DNA of 7,110 nucleotides from an uncultured Lachnospiraceae bacterium. GTDB taxonomy: Bacteria; Bacillota_A; Clostridia; Lachnospirales; Lachnospiraceae. The translations under genes and the position numbers were made by a program. Below the pieces are notes generated by a model, which was given only the letters and a program-made list of their open reading frames with translations, ran no database searches and was not told where the DNA came from. This document shows positions 1-6,845 of this stretch, one piece after another. The DNA lies in the NCBI GenBank assembly GCA_902795985.1, contig CADBNG010000015.1:1-7110 (forward strand), read 5' to 3'. Every line of letters begins with the position of its first letter. Positions within the stretch are counted from its first letter, which is position 1.

Positions 1-2
1 CA

Positions 3-108
3 CATGCAAGTACGTCAAAAAAGCCACTGTCCCCGCCCCATATCATCACTGCAGGTTTACCAAAAGAATCAGGGGCTGGGGTTAAGCCCATGCAAGTACG
101 TCAAAAAA
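3..108. repeat. Pair of 20-bp direct repeats, 86 bp apart
   Basis: The sequence CATGCAAGTACGTC followed by an A-run occurs at 3-22 (six A) and again at 89-108 (eight A in all, to 110), identical over 20 bp. Between the copies lie a C-rich block (31-39) and a G-rich block (72-81). These can pair as a 9-bp stem with a single-base bulge and a 32-nt loop. This could be two units of a tandem repeat cut by the window edge, or a short mobile or palindromic element between direct repeats. Only two copies are visible, so neither reading can be settled. No gene is seen here. Confidence 0.6.
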
Positions 109-126
109 AAGAAAAATATTTTCTTT
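108..126. repeat. A/T-rich perfect palindrome
   Basis: AAAGAAAA (108-115) and TTTTCTTT (119-126) are exact reverse complements around a 3-base centre. Together with the A-tracts at 103-116 and 135-139, this lies just upstream of the rpmE promoter -35. It may work as intrinsically bent DNA or an UP element, or as a weak bidirectional terminator for a gene left of the window. The symmetry is seen; the role is inferred. Confidence 0.35.
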
Positions 127-142
127 CCTAATACAAAAACCG

Positions 143-171
143 TTGCATTCCCAAAATAATTGTGCTAATAT
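143..171 (+). promoter_or_regulatory. Sigma-A-type promoter for rpmE, extended -10
   Basis: A -35 TTGCAT (143-148) is separated by exactly 17 bp from a -10 TAATAT (166-171). The bases before the -10 are TGC (163-165), which gives the TGn extended -10 common in Gram-positive bacteria. A-tracts upstream (103-139) fit an UP element. Transcription would begin near 177-179, leaving a leader of about 75 nt before the L31 start codon. Confidence 0.75.
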
Positions 172-177
172 ATCAAA

Positions 178-234
178 GCTGTTCATTTCAGCGAATACTT
201 ATGCTTTGCAAAAAGCTGTGAAATAAAGAGCTTT
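178..234 (+). promoter_or_regulatory. rpmE leader with alternative small hairpins
   Basis: The leader can form GCTG/CAGC (178-181 with 189-192). The segment AAAGC at 212-216 can pair with GCTTT at 203-207 or with GCTTT at 230-234, but not both at once. The second pairing ends about six bases before the Shine-Dalgarno sequence (240-246). Ribosomal protein genes are often controlled by such leaders, but these stems are short and A/U-rich, so regulation is only a possibility. Confidence 0.25.
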
Positions 235-252
235 CGGGAAGAGGTGAAAAAC

Positions 253-450
253 ATGAAAAACGGAATCCATCCGGAGTACTATCAGGCGACTGTGACCTGC
301 AACTGCGGCAATACGTTCAAGACCGGTTCAACGAAGGAAGATATCCACGTTGAAATCTGCTCCAAATGCCATCCGTTCTATACCGGACAGCAGAAGGCCG
401 CCCAGGCACGCGGACGTATTGAGAAGTTCAACAAGAAATACGGTTTATAA
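253..450 (+). CDS. rpmE: 50S ribosomal protein L31 (zinc-binding type)
   Basis: This encodes a 65-residue ribosomal protein L31, a small protein of the large subunit that contributes to contacts with the small subunit. The sequence follows the Bacillus RpmE pattern closely: MKNGIHP start, CxC at Cys16/Cys18, [12 protein letters not shown] with Cys36/Cys39, and the FNKKYGL end. The four cysteines mark the zinc-binding (C+) form rather than the zinc-free paralogue made in zinc starvation. An in-frame GTG at 244 would add three residues, but it lies inside the Shine-Dalgarno AGAGGTG (240-246). That site is 6 nt from ATG 253, so ATG 253 is chosen. The gene has its own strong promoter and a terminator right behind it. 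rpmE next to prmC and prfA is a familiar Clostridia arrangement. Confidence 0.97.
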   Translation: MKNGIHPEYYQATVTCNCGNTFKTGSTKEDIHVEICSKCHPFYTGQQKAAQARGRIEKFNKKYGL

Positions 451-476
451 TAATCCGTTTTATTTCAGGGGATTTC

Positions 477-508
477 AGGTTGAGGTTGAAAGATCTCAAC
501 CTTTTCTT
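477..508 (+). terminator. Rho-independent terminator after rpmE
   Basis: AGGTTGAG (477-484) pairs with CTCAACCT (495-502) in an 8-bp stem with a 10-nt loop. A more compact alternative is AGGTTGA (483-489) with TCAACCT (496-502). A T-rich tract follows (502-508, then more T at 511-513). It sits 27 nt after the rpmE stop. It would separate rpmE from the downstream block, though read-through is possible. Confidence 0.8.
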
Positions 509-526
509 CGTTTCCGGGGAAATCTG

Positions 527-535
527 TGATATGAT
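527..535 (+). promoter_or_regulatory. Possible extended -10 promoter for the prmC-prfA-hflX block
   Basis: TGATATGAT (527-535) is a TGn extended -10 with TATGAT, one base off the TATAAT consensus. At 17 bp spacing the -35 position holds only TTCGTT (507-512), a poor match lying at the end of the rpmE terminator T-tract. Extended -10 promoters can work with a weak -35, and the downstream block needs a start if the terminator is efficient. Confidence 0.45.
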
Positions 536-545
536 AAACGATAGG

Positions 546-565
546 CCATTCCCTGTGAGGGATGG
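546..565 (+). other. Small leader hairpin before the DUF1385-prmC gene
   Basis: CCA-T-TCCC (546-553) pairs with GGGA-TGG (559-562, 563-565) around a 5-nt loop, giving seven pairs and one bulged T. It lies 19 nt upstream of the likely ribosome-binding site (585-591). No function is evident. Confidence 0.3.
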
Positions 566-584
566 CGGAGAATGAAGACGGCAC

Positions 585-591
585 AGAGGTG
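585..591 (+). promoter_or_regulatory. Ribosome-binding site that decides the start of the fusion gene
   Basis: AGAGGTG at 585-591 is the same heptamer used before rpmE (240-246) and stands 4 nt before ATG 596. The upstream in-frame ATG at 572 has GGAG only one base away (567-570), too close for normal initiation. ATG 596 also puts the conserved [10 protein letters not shown] motif at residue 6, as expected for the family. Confidence 0.65.
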
Positions 592-595
592 TTGG

Positions 596-2404
596 ATGGC
601 AGTTAATTCGAAGATCGGCGGGCAGGCCGTAATGGAAGGCATTATGATGCGCAATGCGGATCAGTATGCCATTGCCGTGCGAAAGCCCGACCAGGAGATT
701 GAAGTAAAAACCGAAGACGTAAAGGGCGCGGGAAGGGAAAAGACCTTCCTGAAGATTCCCATTGTCCGCGGGGTTTACAGCTTCATCAGTTCCATGGTCA
801 CCGGCATTTCCTGCCTGATGTATTCGTCCACCTTTTTCGAAGAGGAAGAAGAGGAAGATCTTTCCGCCCTCTCGGAAGAGGAACTGGTAAAAAGAGAAGA
901 GAAAAAGAAAAAAGAGGAAAAGGTCTTTGTGACCGGCACGCTGATTCTGGCCGTAGCCCTTGCGGTGGGAATCTTTATGGCGCTGCCGTATTTTCTGATG
1001 CACCTGATGGAGCGGTGGATTACCGCCGCATGGGCCCTTTCCCTGTTTGAGTCCATCATCCGTATTGTCATTTTCATGGTATATATCATCCTGATCAGCC
1101 GGATGAAGGATATTCAGCGGACTTTTATGTATCATGGAGCGGAGCATAAGTGCATCAACTGTGTGGAGCACGGCCTGCCCCTGAACGTGGACAATGTCAT
1201 GAAAAGCTCCCGGTTCCACAAACGCTGCGGAACCAGCTTTCTGTTTTTCGTGATTATCGTCAGCGCCGTTCTTCTGATGCTGGTCCAGGCGAAAACGCAT
1301 CTGATGCGGATTGTGATCCGGATTCTCCTGATCCCGGTGATCGCGGGCATCTCCTACGAACTGATCCGGCTGGCCGGCAGTTCGGACAACCGCTTTGTGA
1401 ACTGGATGAGCAAGCCCGGCCTGGCCATCCAGAAGCTGACGACCCGGGAACCGGACCGAAGCATGGCAGAGGTCGCCATCGCGGCTGTGGAAGCGGTTTT
1501 CGACTGGCGGGCCTTTCTGAAAAAGGAATTTGACCTGGATGTTCCGCGGATGACTTACCGCATGGCCGTCTCCCACGCGGCAAAAGAACTGGCAGCGGCG
1601 GGTGTGCCGGAGCCTTCGGCCGCGGCGCGCAAGCTGGCCTTTTTCGTCAACGGAATCGGGCTGCGGGAATATGCCCGGGATACGGATACCATCATGACGG
1701 ATTCAAAGCGGCTGGTGCTGGAAGGACTGATTGAACGCTGCAAAAACGGGGAACCGGTCCAGTACGTGACCGGAAGCGCCGATTTTTACGGCCGCAGCTT
1801 TGAGGTGAACGCAAATGTCCTGATACCGCGCTTTGATACGGAGAATCTTGTCAAGGCAGCCCTGGACCGGACGGAGGACGGGGCAGAGGTACTGGATCTC
1901 GGAACGGGGAGCGGGTGCATTCTCATTACCCTGTGCCTGGAAAAGAAACTCAAAGGAACCGGAGTCGATATTTCAAAAGAAGCTCTGGCCGCTGCGAAAA
2001 AGAACGCGCAGACACTGGGCGCTTCCTGCGAATTCATGGAGAGCGATCTGTTTTCCAATGTAAAAGGATATTTTGATACCATTGTTTCCAATCCCCCGTA
2101 CATCCGTACCGGGGAGATCGCCGGTCTGGAAACCCAGGTCCGGGATCATGAACCGGTGACCGCGCTGGACGGCGGAGCGGACGGATTGGATTATTACCGG
2201 AGAATCATCCCCGAAGCGAAGGATCATCTGAAGGAAAACGGCTGGCTTTGCCTGGAAATCGGCTTTGACCAGGGCGAAGCGGTGAGCGGCATGCTCGCCG
2301 ATGCCGGTTACGAAGAGATCGGGATCCTTGCGGATCTTGCCGGCAATGACCGGGTTGCCGTCGGAAAAATGCCGGGGCCCGAAAGCGGAGAAGACGATGT
2401 TTGA
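596..2404 (+). CDS. prmC: Fusion of DUF1385/YqhQ membrane domain and release factor glutamine methyltransferase PrmC
   Basis: This is a 602-residue two-domain protein. Residues 1-300 are DUF1385 (YqhQ family, function unknown). They hold [14 protein letters not shown] (6-19), hydrophobic segments near 110-135, 143-168, 213-232 and 237-258, the Cys/His motifs [11 protein letters not shown] (179-189) and FHKRCGTSF (207-215), and the family end [14 protein letters not shown] (273-286). A highly charged Glu/Lys stretch fills 82-109. Residues 318-591 are PrmC (HemK), which uses S-adenosylmethionine to methylate the GGQ glutamine of RF1 and RF2. Signs of this are [14 protein letters not shown] (386-399), IPRFDTE (410-416, usually IPRPETE), the SAM loop DLGTGSG (434-440) and the substrate-binding NPPY (499-502). 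No stop or frameshift lies between the domains, and the ATG codons at the junction (1550, 1562) lack a Shine-Dalgarno site. The product is therefore probably a membrane-anchored methyltransferase. Its 3' end overlaps prfA, the gene of its substrate. Starting at ATG 572 would add eight residues. The domain calls are firm; what DUF1385 adds is unknown. Confidence 0.93.
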   Translation: MAVNSKIGGQAVMEGIMMRNADQYAIAVRKPDQEIEVKTEDVKGAGREKTFLKIPIVRGVYSFISSMVTGISCLMYSSTFFEEEEEEDLSALSEEELVKREEKKKKEEKVFVTGTLILAVALAVGIFMALPYFLMHLMERWITAAWALSLFESIIRIVIFMVYIILISRMKDIQRTFMYHGAEHKCINCVEHGLPLNVDNVMKSSRFHKRCGTSFLFFVIIVSAVLLMLVQAKTHLMRIVIRILLIPVIAGISYELIRLAGSSDNRFVNWMSKPGLAIQKLTTREPDRSMAEVAIAAVEAVFDWRAFLKKEFDLDVPRMTYRMAVSHAAKELAAAGVPEPSAAARKLAFFVNGIGLREYARDTDTIMTDSKRLVLEGLIERCKNGEPVQYVTGSADFYGRSFEVNANVLIPRFDTENLVKAALDRTEDGAEVLDLGTGSGCILITLCLEKKLKGTGVDISKEALAAAKKNAQTLGASCEFMESDLFSNVKGYFDTIVSNPPYIRTGEIAGLETQVRDHEPVTALDGGADGLDYYRRIIPEAKDHLKENGWLCLEIGFDQGEAVSGMLADAGYEEIGILADLAGNDRVAVGKMPGPESGEDDV

Positions 2405-3464
2405 TAAACTGGAGGACATCCTCCTTCGACTGGACGAAATTCATAAAAGCCTGAGCCTGCCGGACGCGGCGGCGGATTCCGCTGCATTTCAGAAGCTGCT
2501 GAAAGAGGAAGCGGAGCTTGCCCCGGTCGCGCAGACGTACCAGGACTATAAAAAAGCGGGGCAGATCATTGAGGATGATCTGACTCTTCTCGGCACGGAA
2601 AAAGATGAAGAAATGCGGGAAATGCTGAAGGAGGAGCTGGCGGAAGCGCGGGACCGGTACGATGTTCTGGAGCAGCAGCTGAAAATCCTTCTTCTTCCCA
2701 GGGATCCCAATGATCAGAAAAACGTTATCGTGGAGATCCGTGCCGGGGCCGGCGGCGACGAGGCCGCCCTTTTCGCGGCGGAAATATACCGGATGTATCA
2801 TAAATACGCGGAGGATCACGGCTATTCCACCGAACTGATTTCTCTGAACGAGATCGGTCTCGGGGGCTTTAAGGAAGCAACGTTCCAGATCAACGGCCGC
2901 GGCGCCTATTCCCGCCTGAAATACGAAAGCGGCGTGCACCGGGTGCAGCGCGTACCGGAAACGGAGAGCGGAGGACGGATCCATACCTCGACGATCACCG
3001 TGGCCATCATGCCGGAAGCGGAAGAACTGGATTTCCATCTGGACCTGAGCGAATGCCGTTTCGACGTATTCCGCGCGTCCGGCAACGGCGGCCAGTGCGT
3101 CAATACGACGGATTCCGCTGTGCGGCTGACCCATATCCCCACCGGGATGGTGGTTTCCTGCCAGGATGAAAAATCCCAGCTGAAGAACAAGGAAAAGGCC
3201 ATAAAGGTCCTGCGTTCCAGGCTGTATGAGATGGAACTTCAGAAAAAGCATGAGGAAGAGGCCCGGAACCGCAAAAGCCAGGTGGGCACCGGGGACCGTT
3301 CCGAGAAGATCCGTACATACAACTTCCCCCAGGGGCGGGTTACGGACCATCGGATCAAATACACCTCCCACCGGCTGGAAGCCATTCTGGGAGGGGACCT
3401 GGACGAGATCATCGATCCGCTGATCGCGGCCGACCAGGCGGAAAAACTGGCCGGCGCAGATTAA
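2397..3464 (+). CDS. prfA: Peptide chain release factor 1
   Basis: This 355-residue cytoplasmic protein recognises UAA and UAG in the ribosomal A site and triggers release of the finished peptide. Residues 1-100 form the helical N-terminal domain. GAGGDEA (117-123) begins the core. The codon-recognition tripeptide is Pro-Glu-Thr (187-189), in the PxT form of RF1 rather than the SPF of RF2. The catalytic GGQ is at 231-233, in [17 protein letters not shown], with Cys where many RF1 proteins have His; from memory, clostridial RF1 often has Cys here. Gln233 is the predicted methylation site of PrmC. Length matches the family (about 355-360). The start at ATG 2397 has GGAG (2387-2390) 6 nt upstream and overlaps the end of the preceding gene by 8 nt, so the two are probably translationally coupled. 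Longer upstream in-frame sequence is overlap with prmC and is not used. Confidence 0.97.
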   Translation: MFDKLEDILLRLDEIHKSLSLPDAAADSAAFQKLLKEEAELAPVAQTYQDYKKAGQIIEDDLTLLGTEKDEEMREMLKEELAEARDRYDVLEQQLKILLLPRDPNDQKNVIVEIRAGAGGDEAALFAAEIYRMYHKYAEDHGYSTELISLNEIGLGGFKEATFQINGRGAYSRLKYESGVHRVQRVPETESGGRIHTSTITVAIMPEAEELDFHLDLSECRFDVFRASGNGGQCVNTTDSAVRLTHIPTGMVVSCQDEKSQLKNKEKAIKVLRSRLYEMELQKKHEEEARNRKSQVGTGDRSEKIRTYNFPQGRVTDHRIKYTSHRLEAILGGDLDEIIDPLIAADQAEKLAGAD

Positions 3465-3491
3465 GGGCCGGTAAACAGTAATGGAATATAA

Positions 3492-3506
3492 CGCGCGGGA
3501 AGCGCG
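3492..3506. other. Small GC hairpin in the prfA-nucleotidyltransferase gap
   Basis: CGCGC, a GGGAA loop and GCGCG form a 5-bp perfect hairpin near 3492-3506, inside the 91-nt gap after prfA. No T-tract follows, so it is not an intrinsic terminator as it stands. It might slow 3' decay or mark a processing point between two parts of the operon. No convincing promoter was found in this gap. Confidence 0.3.
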
Positions 3507-3555
3507 AAAGACACGCAGAAACAATATCATTACAACAGAACAGGGGAGAATAATC

Positions 3556-4476
3556 ATGAAAGAAACAACACTGGTCATCATGGCGGCCGGTATCGGCAGC
3601 CGTTTCGGGAAGGGTATCAAGCAGCTTACCCCGGTCGGTCCCTCCGGCGAGCTGATCATGGACTATTCGATTCATGACGCGCTGGCAGCCGGCTTCGACC
3701 GGGTCATGTTTATCCTGAGAAAGGATATTTTCGAGGAATTCCAGCGTCTGATCGGCCGGAGAATCGAAACAAAAGCGAAGGTGGAATATGTATTCCAGGA
3801 GCTGGAGGATCTTCCGGAAGGTTTTTCCTGTCCCGCGGACCGTACCAAGCCCTGGGGAACCGGCCAGGCGGTCCTTGCCGGAAAAGACGTGATCACAGGC
3901 CCCTTCGCCGTGATCAATGCCGATGATTATTATGGAAAAGAGCCGTACGTGCTTCTTCATGACTGGCTGGTGGCGGACCGCGTGAAAGAAGAGGGCGTAT
4001 CCGATATCTGTATGGCCGGATTCCTGCTCGGCAATACTTTAAGCGATAACGGCGGAGTAACCCGGGGAGTCTGCGAGGTGGACGAAAGCGGATACCTGAC
4101 CGGAATCGATGAGACCAAAAACATCGTCCGGACGCCGGAAGGGGCCGCGGTTCTCAACGAAAACGGGGAACGCAGGCTGGATCCGAAGAACCTGGTTTCC
4201 ATGAACATGTGGGGTTTTGACGGAGAATTTCCGGAGCTTCTGGAAAGCGGATTTCAGCGTTTTCTGGCCTCGGGAGGAGAGAAAGACCTCAAATCCGAAT
4301 TCCTGCTTCCGATCTTTATTGACGAGCTGATCCGTGATGGAAAAGCGAAGGTCACCGTCCTGCCGACCGACGCAACATGGTTCGGCGTGACCTATCAGGA
4401 AGATAAGGAAGCCGTGATCGAATCCTTTGCTCAGCTGGTCCGGGACGGAGAATATAATGAAGATCTTTATGCCTGA
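3556..4476 (+). CDS. Nucleotidyltransferase of the sugar-phosphate NTP-transferase family
   Basis: This 306-residue protein is probably cytoplasmic and resembles enzymes that join a sugar 1-phosphate to an NTP to make an NDP-sugar and pyrophosphate. The N-terminus VIMAAGIGSRFG (7-18) is the nucleotide-binding G-x-G-[ST]-R signature. KQLTPVGPSGELIMDYSI (22-39) corresponds to the substrate-loop region of the family. NADDYYG (121-127) supplies the metal-binding aspartates. GGVTRGV (166-172) and DATWFGVTY (272-280) are further conserved blocks. The actual sugar and nucleotide cannot be read from the sequence. The start at ATG 3556 has AGGGGAG (3542-3548) 7 nt upstream; an in-frame ATG at 3481 lacks a site and would add a basic, unrelated 25-residue tail. 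The gene overlaps the next one by 20 nt, pointing to a joint role with that lipoprotein. Confidence 0.88.
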   Translation: MKETTLVIMAAGIGSRFGKGIKQLTPVGPSGELIMDYSIHDALAAGFDRVMFILRKDIFEEFQRLIGRRIETKAKVEYVFQELEDLPEGFSCPADRTKPWGTGQAVLAGKDVITGPFAVINADDYYGKEPYVLLHDWLVADRVKEEGVSDICMAGFLLGNTLSDNGGVTRGVCEVDESGYLTGIDETKNIVRTPEGAAVLNENGERRLDPKNLVSMNMWGFDGEFPELLESGFQRFLASGGEKDLKSEFLLPIFIDELIRDGKAKVTVLPTDATWFGVTYQEDKEAVIESFAQLVRDGEYNEDLYA

Positions 4477-5551
4477 GAAGCTGAAAAAAAATAGCCGTTC
4501 CGCAGCCGCAGCAGCCGTCTGTGCCGTCCTTATGGCCGCGGCGCTGACGCTGACCGGCTGTGATCCCCTTGCCCTGGATCCGGATGATTCCGGAGCGTAC
4601 GAGGCCGGGATCAAGGCCCTGATGGATTCCGATTATGACGAAGCCCTGAAGCAGCTTCAGGACGCGGCGGACATCGACGGACGTCTGGCGGAAAGCTGCC
4701 GCGCCCAGGGAATCGTCTATCTGGAAAAGGGCGATTACAAGCATGCGATGCAGCTGCTGGATTACGCCCTCGAGTATCTGAAGGTCGATAACGAAGCGTT
4801 TGTCGAGGACGTCAAGTATTATCAGGCCGAATGCTTTACCCGGATGAACGACCCGATCAGCGCGGAAGCCCTGTACGAATCCCTGATGGAAGGCGAGCGG
4901 CCTTACCTGGCCTGCGCCATGCTGGGAAGCCTTCATCTGAAGAACGGGGAGGAGACTCTTGCCCGGGAGTATTTCGACCGCGCGATTGCGGACAATCCGG
5001 ATTATTCCATCTATCTGCTGATTTATGAAGAATGCGCCGGAGCGCATCTGGAAGCGGACGGGACGGCCTATCTGGAGAAAGCCCTGGAACGGGTGCCGGA
5101 AACGCCGGAAGATCATACGAACCTCGGGAAGATCTATGCCCGCCTGCAGGACAACGCAAAGGCGAAAGAGGAGTTCCAGACGGCAGTGGATGCCGGCTGG
5201 TCGGCAGCCGTAGCGGCGCTGGGAAATCTTTATCTTGACGAAGGAAACATTTCCGCTGCCCGTTCTCTTTACGAGAACGAGATCCGGGACGGTTCCGCGC
5301 CGGCGGACGGCTATAACGGCCTCGCGCTGTGCGAGATCGCCCAGGGAAGGGCGGATGCCGCGCTGCAGTATATTGCGGAAGGCCTCCGGCTCGGAGATGA
5401 AGATTTAAGGCGGAGCCTTCTGTTCAACGAGGTGGTTGCCTATGAAGCTTTGGAGCAGTTCGAAACAGCCAAAGAGAAGGCGGAAGAGTTTTTGAAGCAG
5501 TATCCGAATGACCCGGAAATGAAGAGAGAATATCAGTTTTTGAGTCTTTGA
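4457..5551 (+). CDS. TPR-repeat lipoprotein
   Basis: This 364-residue exported protein begins with a basic stretch (MKIFMPEKLKKNSR), a hydrophobic Ala/Leu-rich core (15-32) and a lipobox LTGC, so it should be cut before Cys35 by signal peptidase II and anchored by lipid to the outer face of the membrane. An acidic linker (36-46) leads into about eight degenerate TPR-like helix pairs, roughly at 47-80, 80-113, 117-147, 150-183, 218-250, 250-280, 284-316 and 320-353. The clearest are GIKALMDSDYDEALKQLQDA and LGKIYARLQDNAKAKEEF. TPR arrays bind proteins or peptides, and no catalytic motif is visible. The start at ATG 4457 has GGAG (4447-4450) 6 nt upstream and lies inside the end of the nucleotidyltransferase gene, so the two are likely coupled. 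The partner is unknown; assembly of envelope polymers is a guess from the neighbour. Confidence 0.87.
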   Translation: MKIFMPEKLKKNSRSAAAAAVCAVLMAAALTLTGCDPLALDPDDSGAYEAGIKALMDSDYDEALKQLQDAADIDGRLAESCRAQGIVYLEKGDYKHAMQLLDYALEYLKVDNEAFVEDVKYYQAECFTRMNDPISAEALYESLMEGERPYLACAMLGSLHLKNGEETLAREYFDRAIADNPDYSIYLLIYEECAGAHLEADGTAYLEKALERVPETPEDHTNLGKIYARLQDNAKAKEEFQTAVDAGWSAAVAALGNLYLDEGNISAARSLYENEIRDGSAPADGYNGLALCEIAQGRADAALQYIAEGLRLGDEDLRRSLLFNEVVAYEALEQFETAKEKAEEFLKQYPNDPEMKREYQFLSL

Positions 5552-5554
5552 TCT

Positions 5555-6796
5555 ATGTTCCAAAACGAAGAACGACCGGAAAGAATGATCCTTGTCGCGG
5601 CCGCGGATGCTTCCGAGGAAGAAATCCGCAGTTCCCTTCATGAACTCCGGGAGCTGGCGAACACCGCCGGCGCGGAGGTTGCGGAGGAACTGATCCAGCG
5701 CAGGGAGCACGTCCATCCGGCAACCTATCTGGGAGCCGGAAAACTGGAAGAACTGAACAGCATGCTGTATCTGTACGACGCCGACGGCATCATCTGTGAT
5801 GACGAACTGACGCCGGCGCAGCTGAACGGCCTTTCGGATGAGCTGCAGTGCAAGGTCTGTGACCGCACCCAGCTGATCCTCGACATTTTCGCGTCCCGCG
5901 CCCGGACAAAAGAAGGAAAAATCCAGGTGGAACTGGCCCAGCTTCGCTATCGAAGCAGCCGGCTGGTGGGCCTGCGATCCTCCCTTTCCCGGCTCGGCGG
6001 CGGCATCGGGACCCGCGGCCCCGGTGAAAAGAAGCTGGAAATGGACCGCCGGCTGATCGGCGAGCGGATCAGCGCCCTGAAAAAAGAACTGGAAGAGGTG
6101 GTGCGTCACCGGGAGGTTACCCGGGCCGGCCGGATCCGCGGCGGTGTTCAGACCGCAGCGATCGTCGGCTATACCAATGCGGGGAAATCCACCCTTCTGA
6201 ATGCCCTGACCGGGGCTTCGGTTCTGGAGCAGGACGCGCTGTTTGCCACACTGGATCCCACGACCCGTGTATTTTCCCTGCCCGGCGGCGGACAGGTCCT
6301 GCTGACGGATACGGTCGGCTTCATCCGCAAGCTGCCTCACCACCTGATCGACGCGTTCCGAAGCACGCTGGAAGAAGCCGTCCATGCCGATATGATCATC
6401 CATGTGGTGGATTCCTCCAATCCCGACCGCCAGGAGCAGATGAGGGTCGTTTATGAAACGCTGGATCTGCTGGGGGTAAAGGATAAGCCGATTCTTACGC
6501 TCTTCAATAAGACCGACCGGGAATCCGACGGGGAACCCCTTCGGGACAGCCGCGCGGATCAGACTCTGAAGATCAGCGCCCGGACCGGCGAAGGACTGGA
6601 AAAAATACCGGAGGCCGTGAACACCCTGCTGCTGGGCCGAAAGCTCTACATTGAGCGCGTCTATCCCTATGACCAGGGCCGCAAGGTGGCGCTGATCCGG
6701 ATGAAAGGCCGCCTGATTTCCGAGGAGTTTACGCCCGAAGGCATCGCCGTCAAAGCCTATATTCCGCTTTCAATTTACGGTGCGGTGGATATCTGA
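5555..6796 (+). CDS. hflX: Ribosome-associated GTPase HflX
   Basis: This 413-residue GTPase belongs to the family that binds the 50S subunit and can split stalled or stressed 70S ribosomes. The N-terminal HflX domain (about 10-145) carries the HPATYLGAGKLEEL signature (54-67). A glycine-rich linker and helix follow (GGGIGTRGPGEKKLEMDRR, 148-166). The G domain has the P-loop GYTNAGKST (205-213), the switch I region ending ATLDPTTR (231-238), DTVGF (252-256), NKTD (318-321) and SARTGEG (341-347). A C-terminal domain closes the protein. Length is typical. The start is less certain: ATG 5555 is only 3 nt after the lipoprotein stop and has no good Shine-Dalgarno site, while ATG 5585 has GGAAAG very close. 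The longer form keeps the charged lead-in before MILVAA usual in the family, and translation may start by re-initiation. It is the last gene before a strong terminator. Confidence 0.96.
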   Translation: MFQNEERPERMILVAAADASEEEIRSSLHELRELANTAGAEVAEELIQRREHVHPATYLGAGKLEELNSMLYLYDADGIICDDELTPAQLNGLSDELQCKVCDRTQLILDIFASRARTKEGKIQVELAQLRYRSSRLVGLRSSLSRLGGGIGTRGPGEKKLEMDRRLIGERISALKKELEEVVRHREVTRAGRIRGGVQTAAIVGYTNAGKSTLLNALTGASVLEQDALFATLDPTTRVFSLPGGGQVLLTDTVGFIRKLPHHLIDAFRSTLEEAVHADMIIHVVDSSNPDRQEQMRVVYETLDLLGVKDKPILTLFNKTDRESDGEPLRDSRADQTLKISARTGEGLEKIPEAVNTLLLGRKLYIERVYPYDQGRKVALIRMKGRLISEEFTPEGIAVKAYIPLSIYGAVDI

Positions 6797-6817
6797 ACCG
6801 ATAAAAATGAAAGATTT

Positions 6818-6845
6818 CAGTCCCGGCTTTTGCCGGGACTGTTTT
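6818..6845 (+). terminator. Rho-independent terminator after hflX
   Basis: CAGTCCCGGC (6818-6827) and GCCGGGACTG (6832-6841) form a perfect 10-bp G/C-rich stem with a TTTT loop, followed by TTTT (6842-6845). It begins 22 nt after the hflX stop and ends the gene block. Confidence 0.95.

Noticed and set aside
3..108. CRISPR array
   Set aside because: Only two repeat copies, 66 bp between them, with A-run ends and no cas gene in the window; spacing and number do not fit.
572..595. Eight-residue extension of the fusion protein from ATG 572
   Set aside because: The GGAG before it is one base from the ATG, too close. AGAGGTG before ATG 596 is a better site, although this is not fully excluded.
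428..1576. Long minus-strand open frame (about 380 codons) opposite the DUF1385 region
   Set aside because: It lies entirely opposite a clear conserved gene, has low-complexity His/Gln/Phe-rich composition and no recognisable motif. It is a shadow caused by the codon bias of the + strand gene.
1550..2404. Separate internal start giving a free PrmC
   Set aside because: ATG 1550 and ATG 1562 have no Shine-Dalgarno site at proper distance. The nearest purine run, AAAAAGGAA near 1520, is about 20 nt away.
3487..3492. TATAAC as a -10 box for a promoter after prfA
   Set aside because: No -35-like hexamer lies 15-19 bp upstream and there is no TGn extension, so it is not supported.
3481..3555. N-terminal extension of the nucleotidyltransferase from ATG 3481
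   Set aside because: The added 25 residues are basic and unlike the family. ATG 3556 has a strong AGGGGAG site and places the nucleotide-binding motif at residue 7.
2205..3659. Long minus-strand open frame (about 480 codons) opposite prfA
   Set aside because: prfA on the + strand is unmistakable. The antisense product has no family features and crosses gene boundaries, so it is a shadow frame.
5405..6403. Minus-strand open frame opposite the end of the lipoprotein gene and hflX
   Set aside because: It spans the junction of two real genes and shows no motif or ribosome-binding site; it is a codon-bias shadow.
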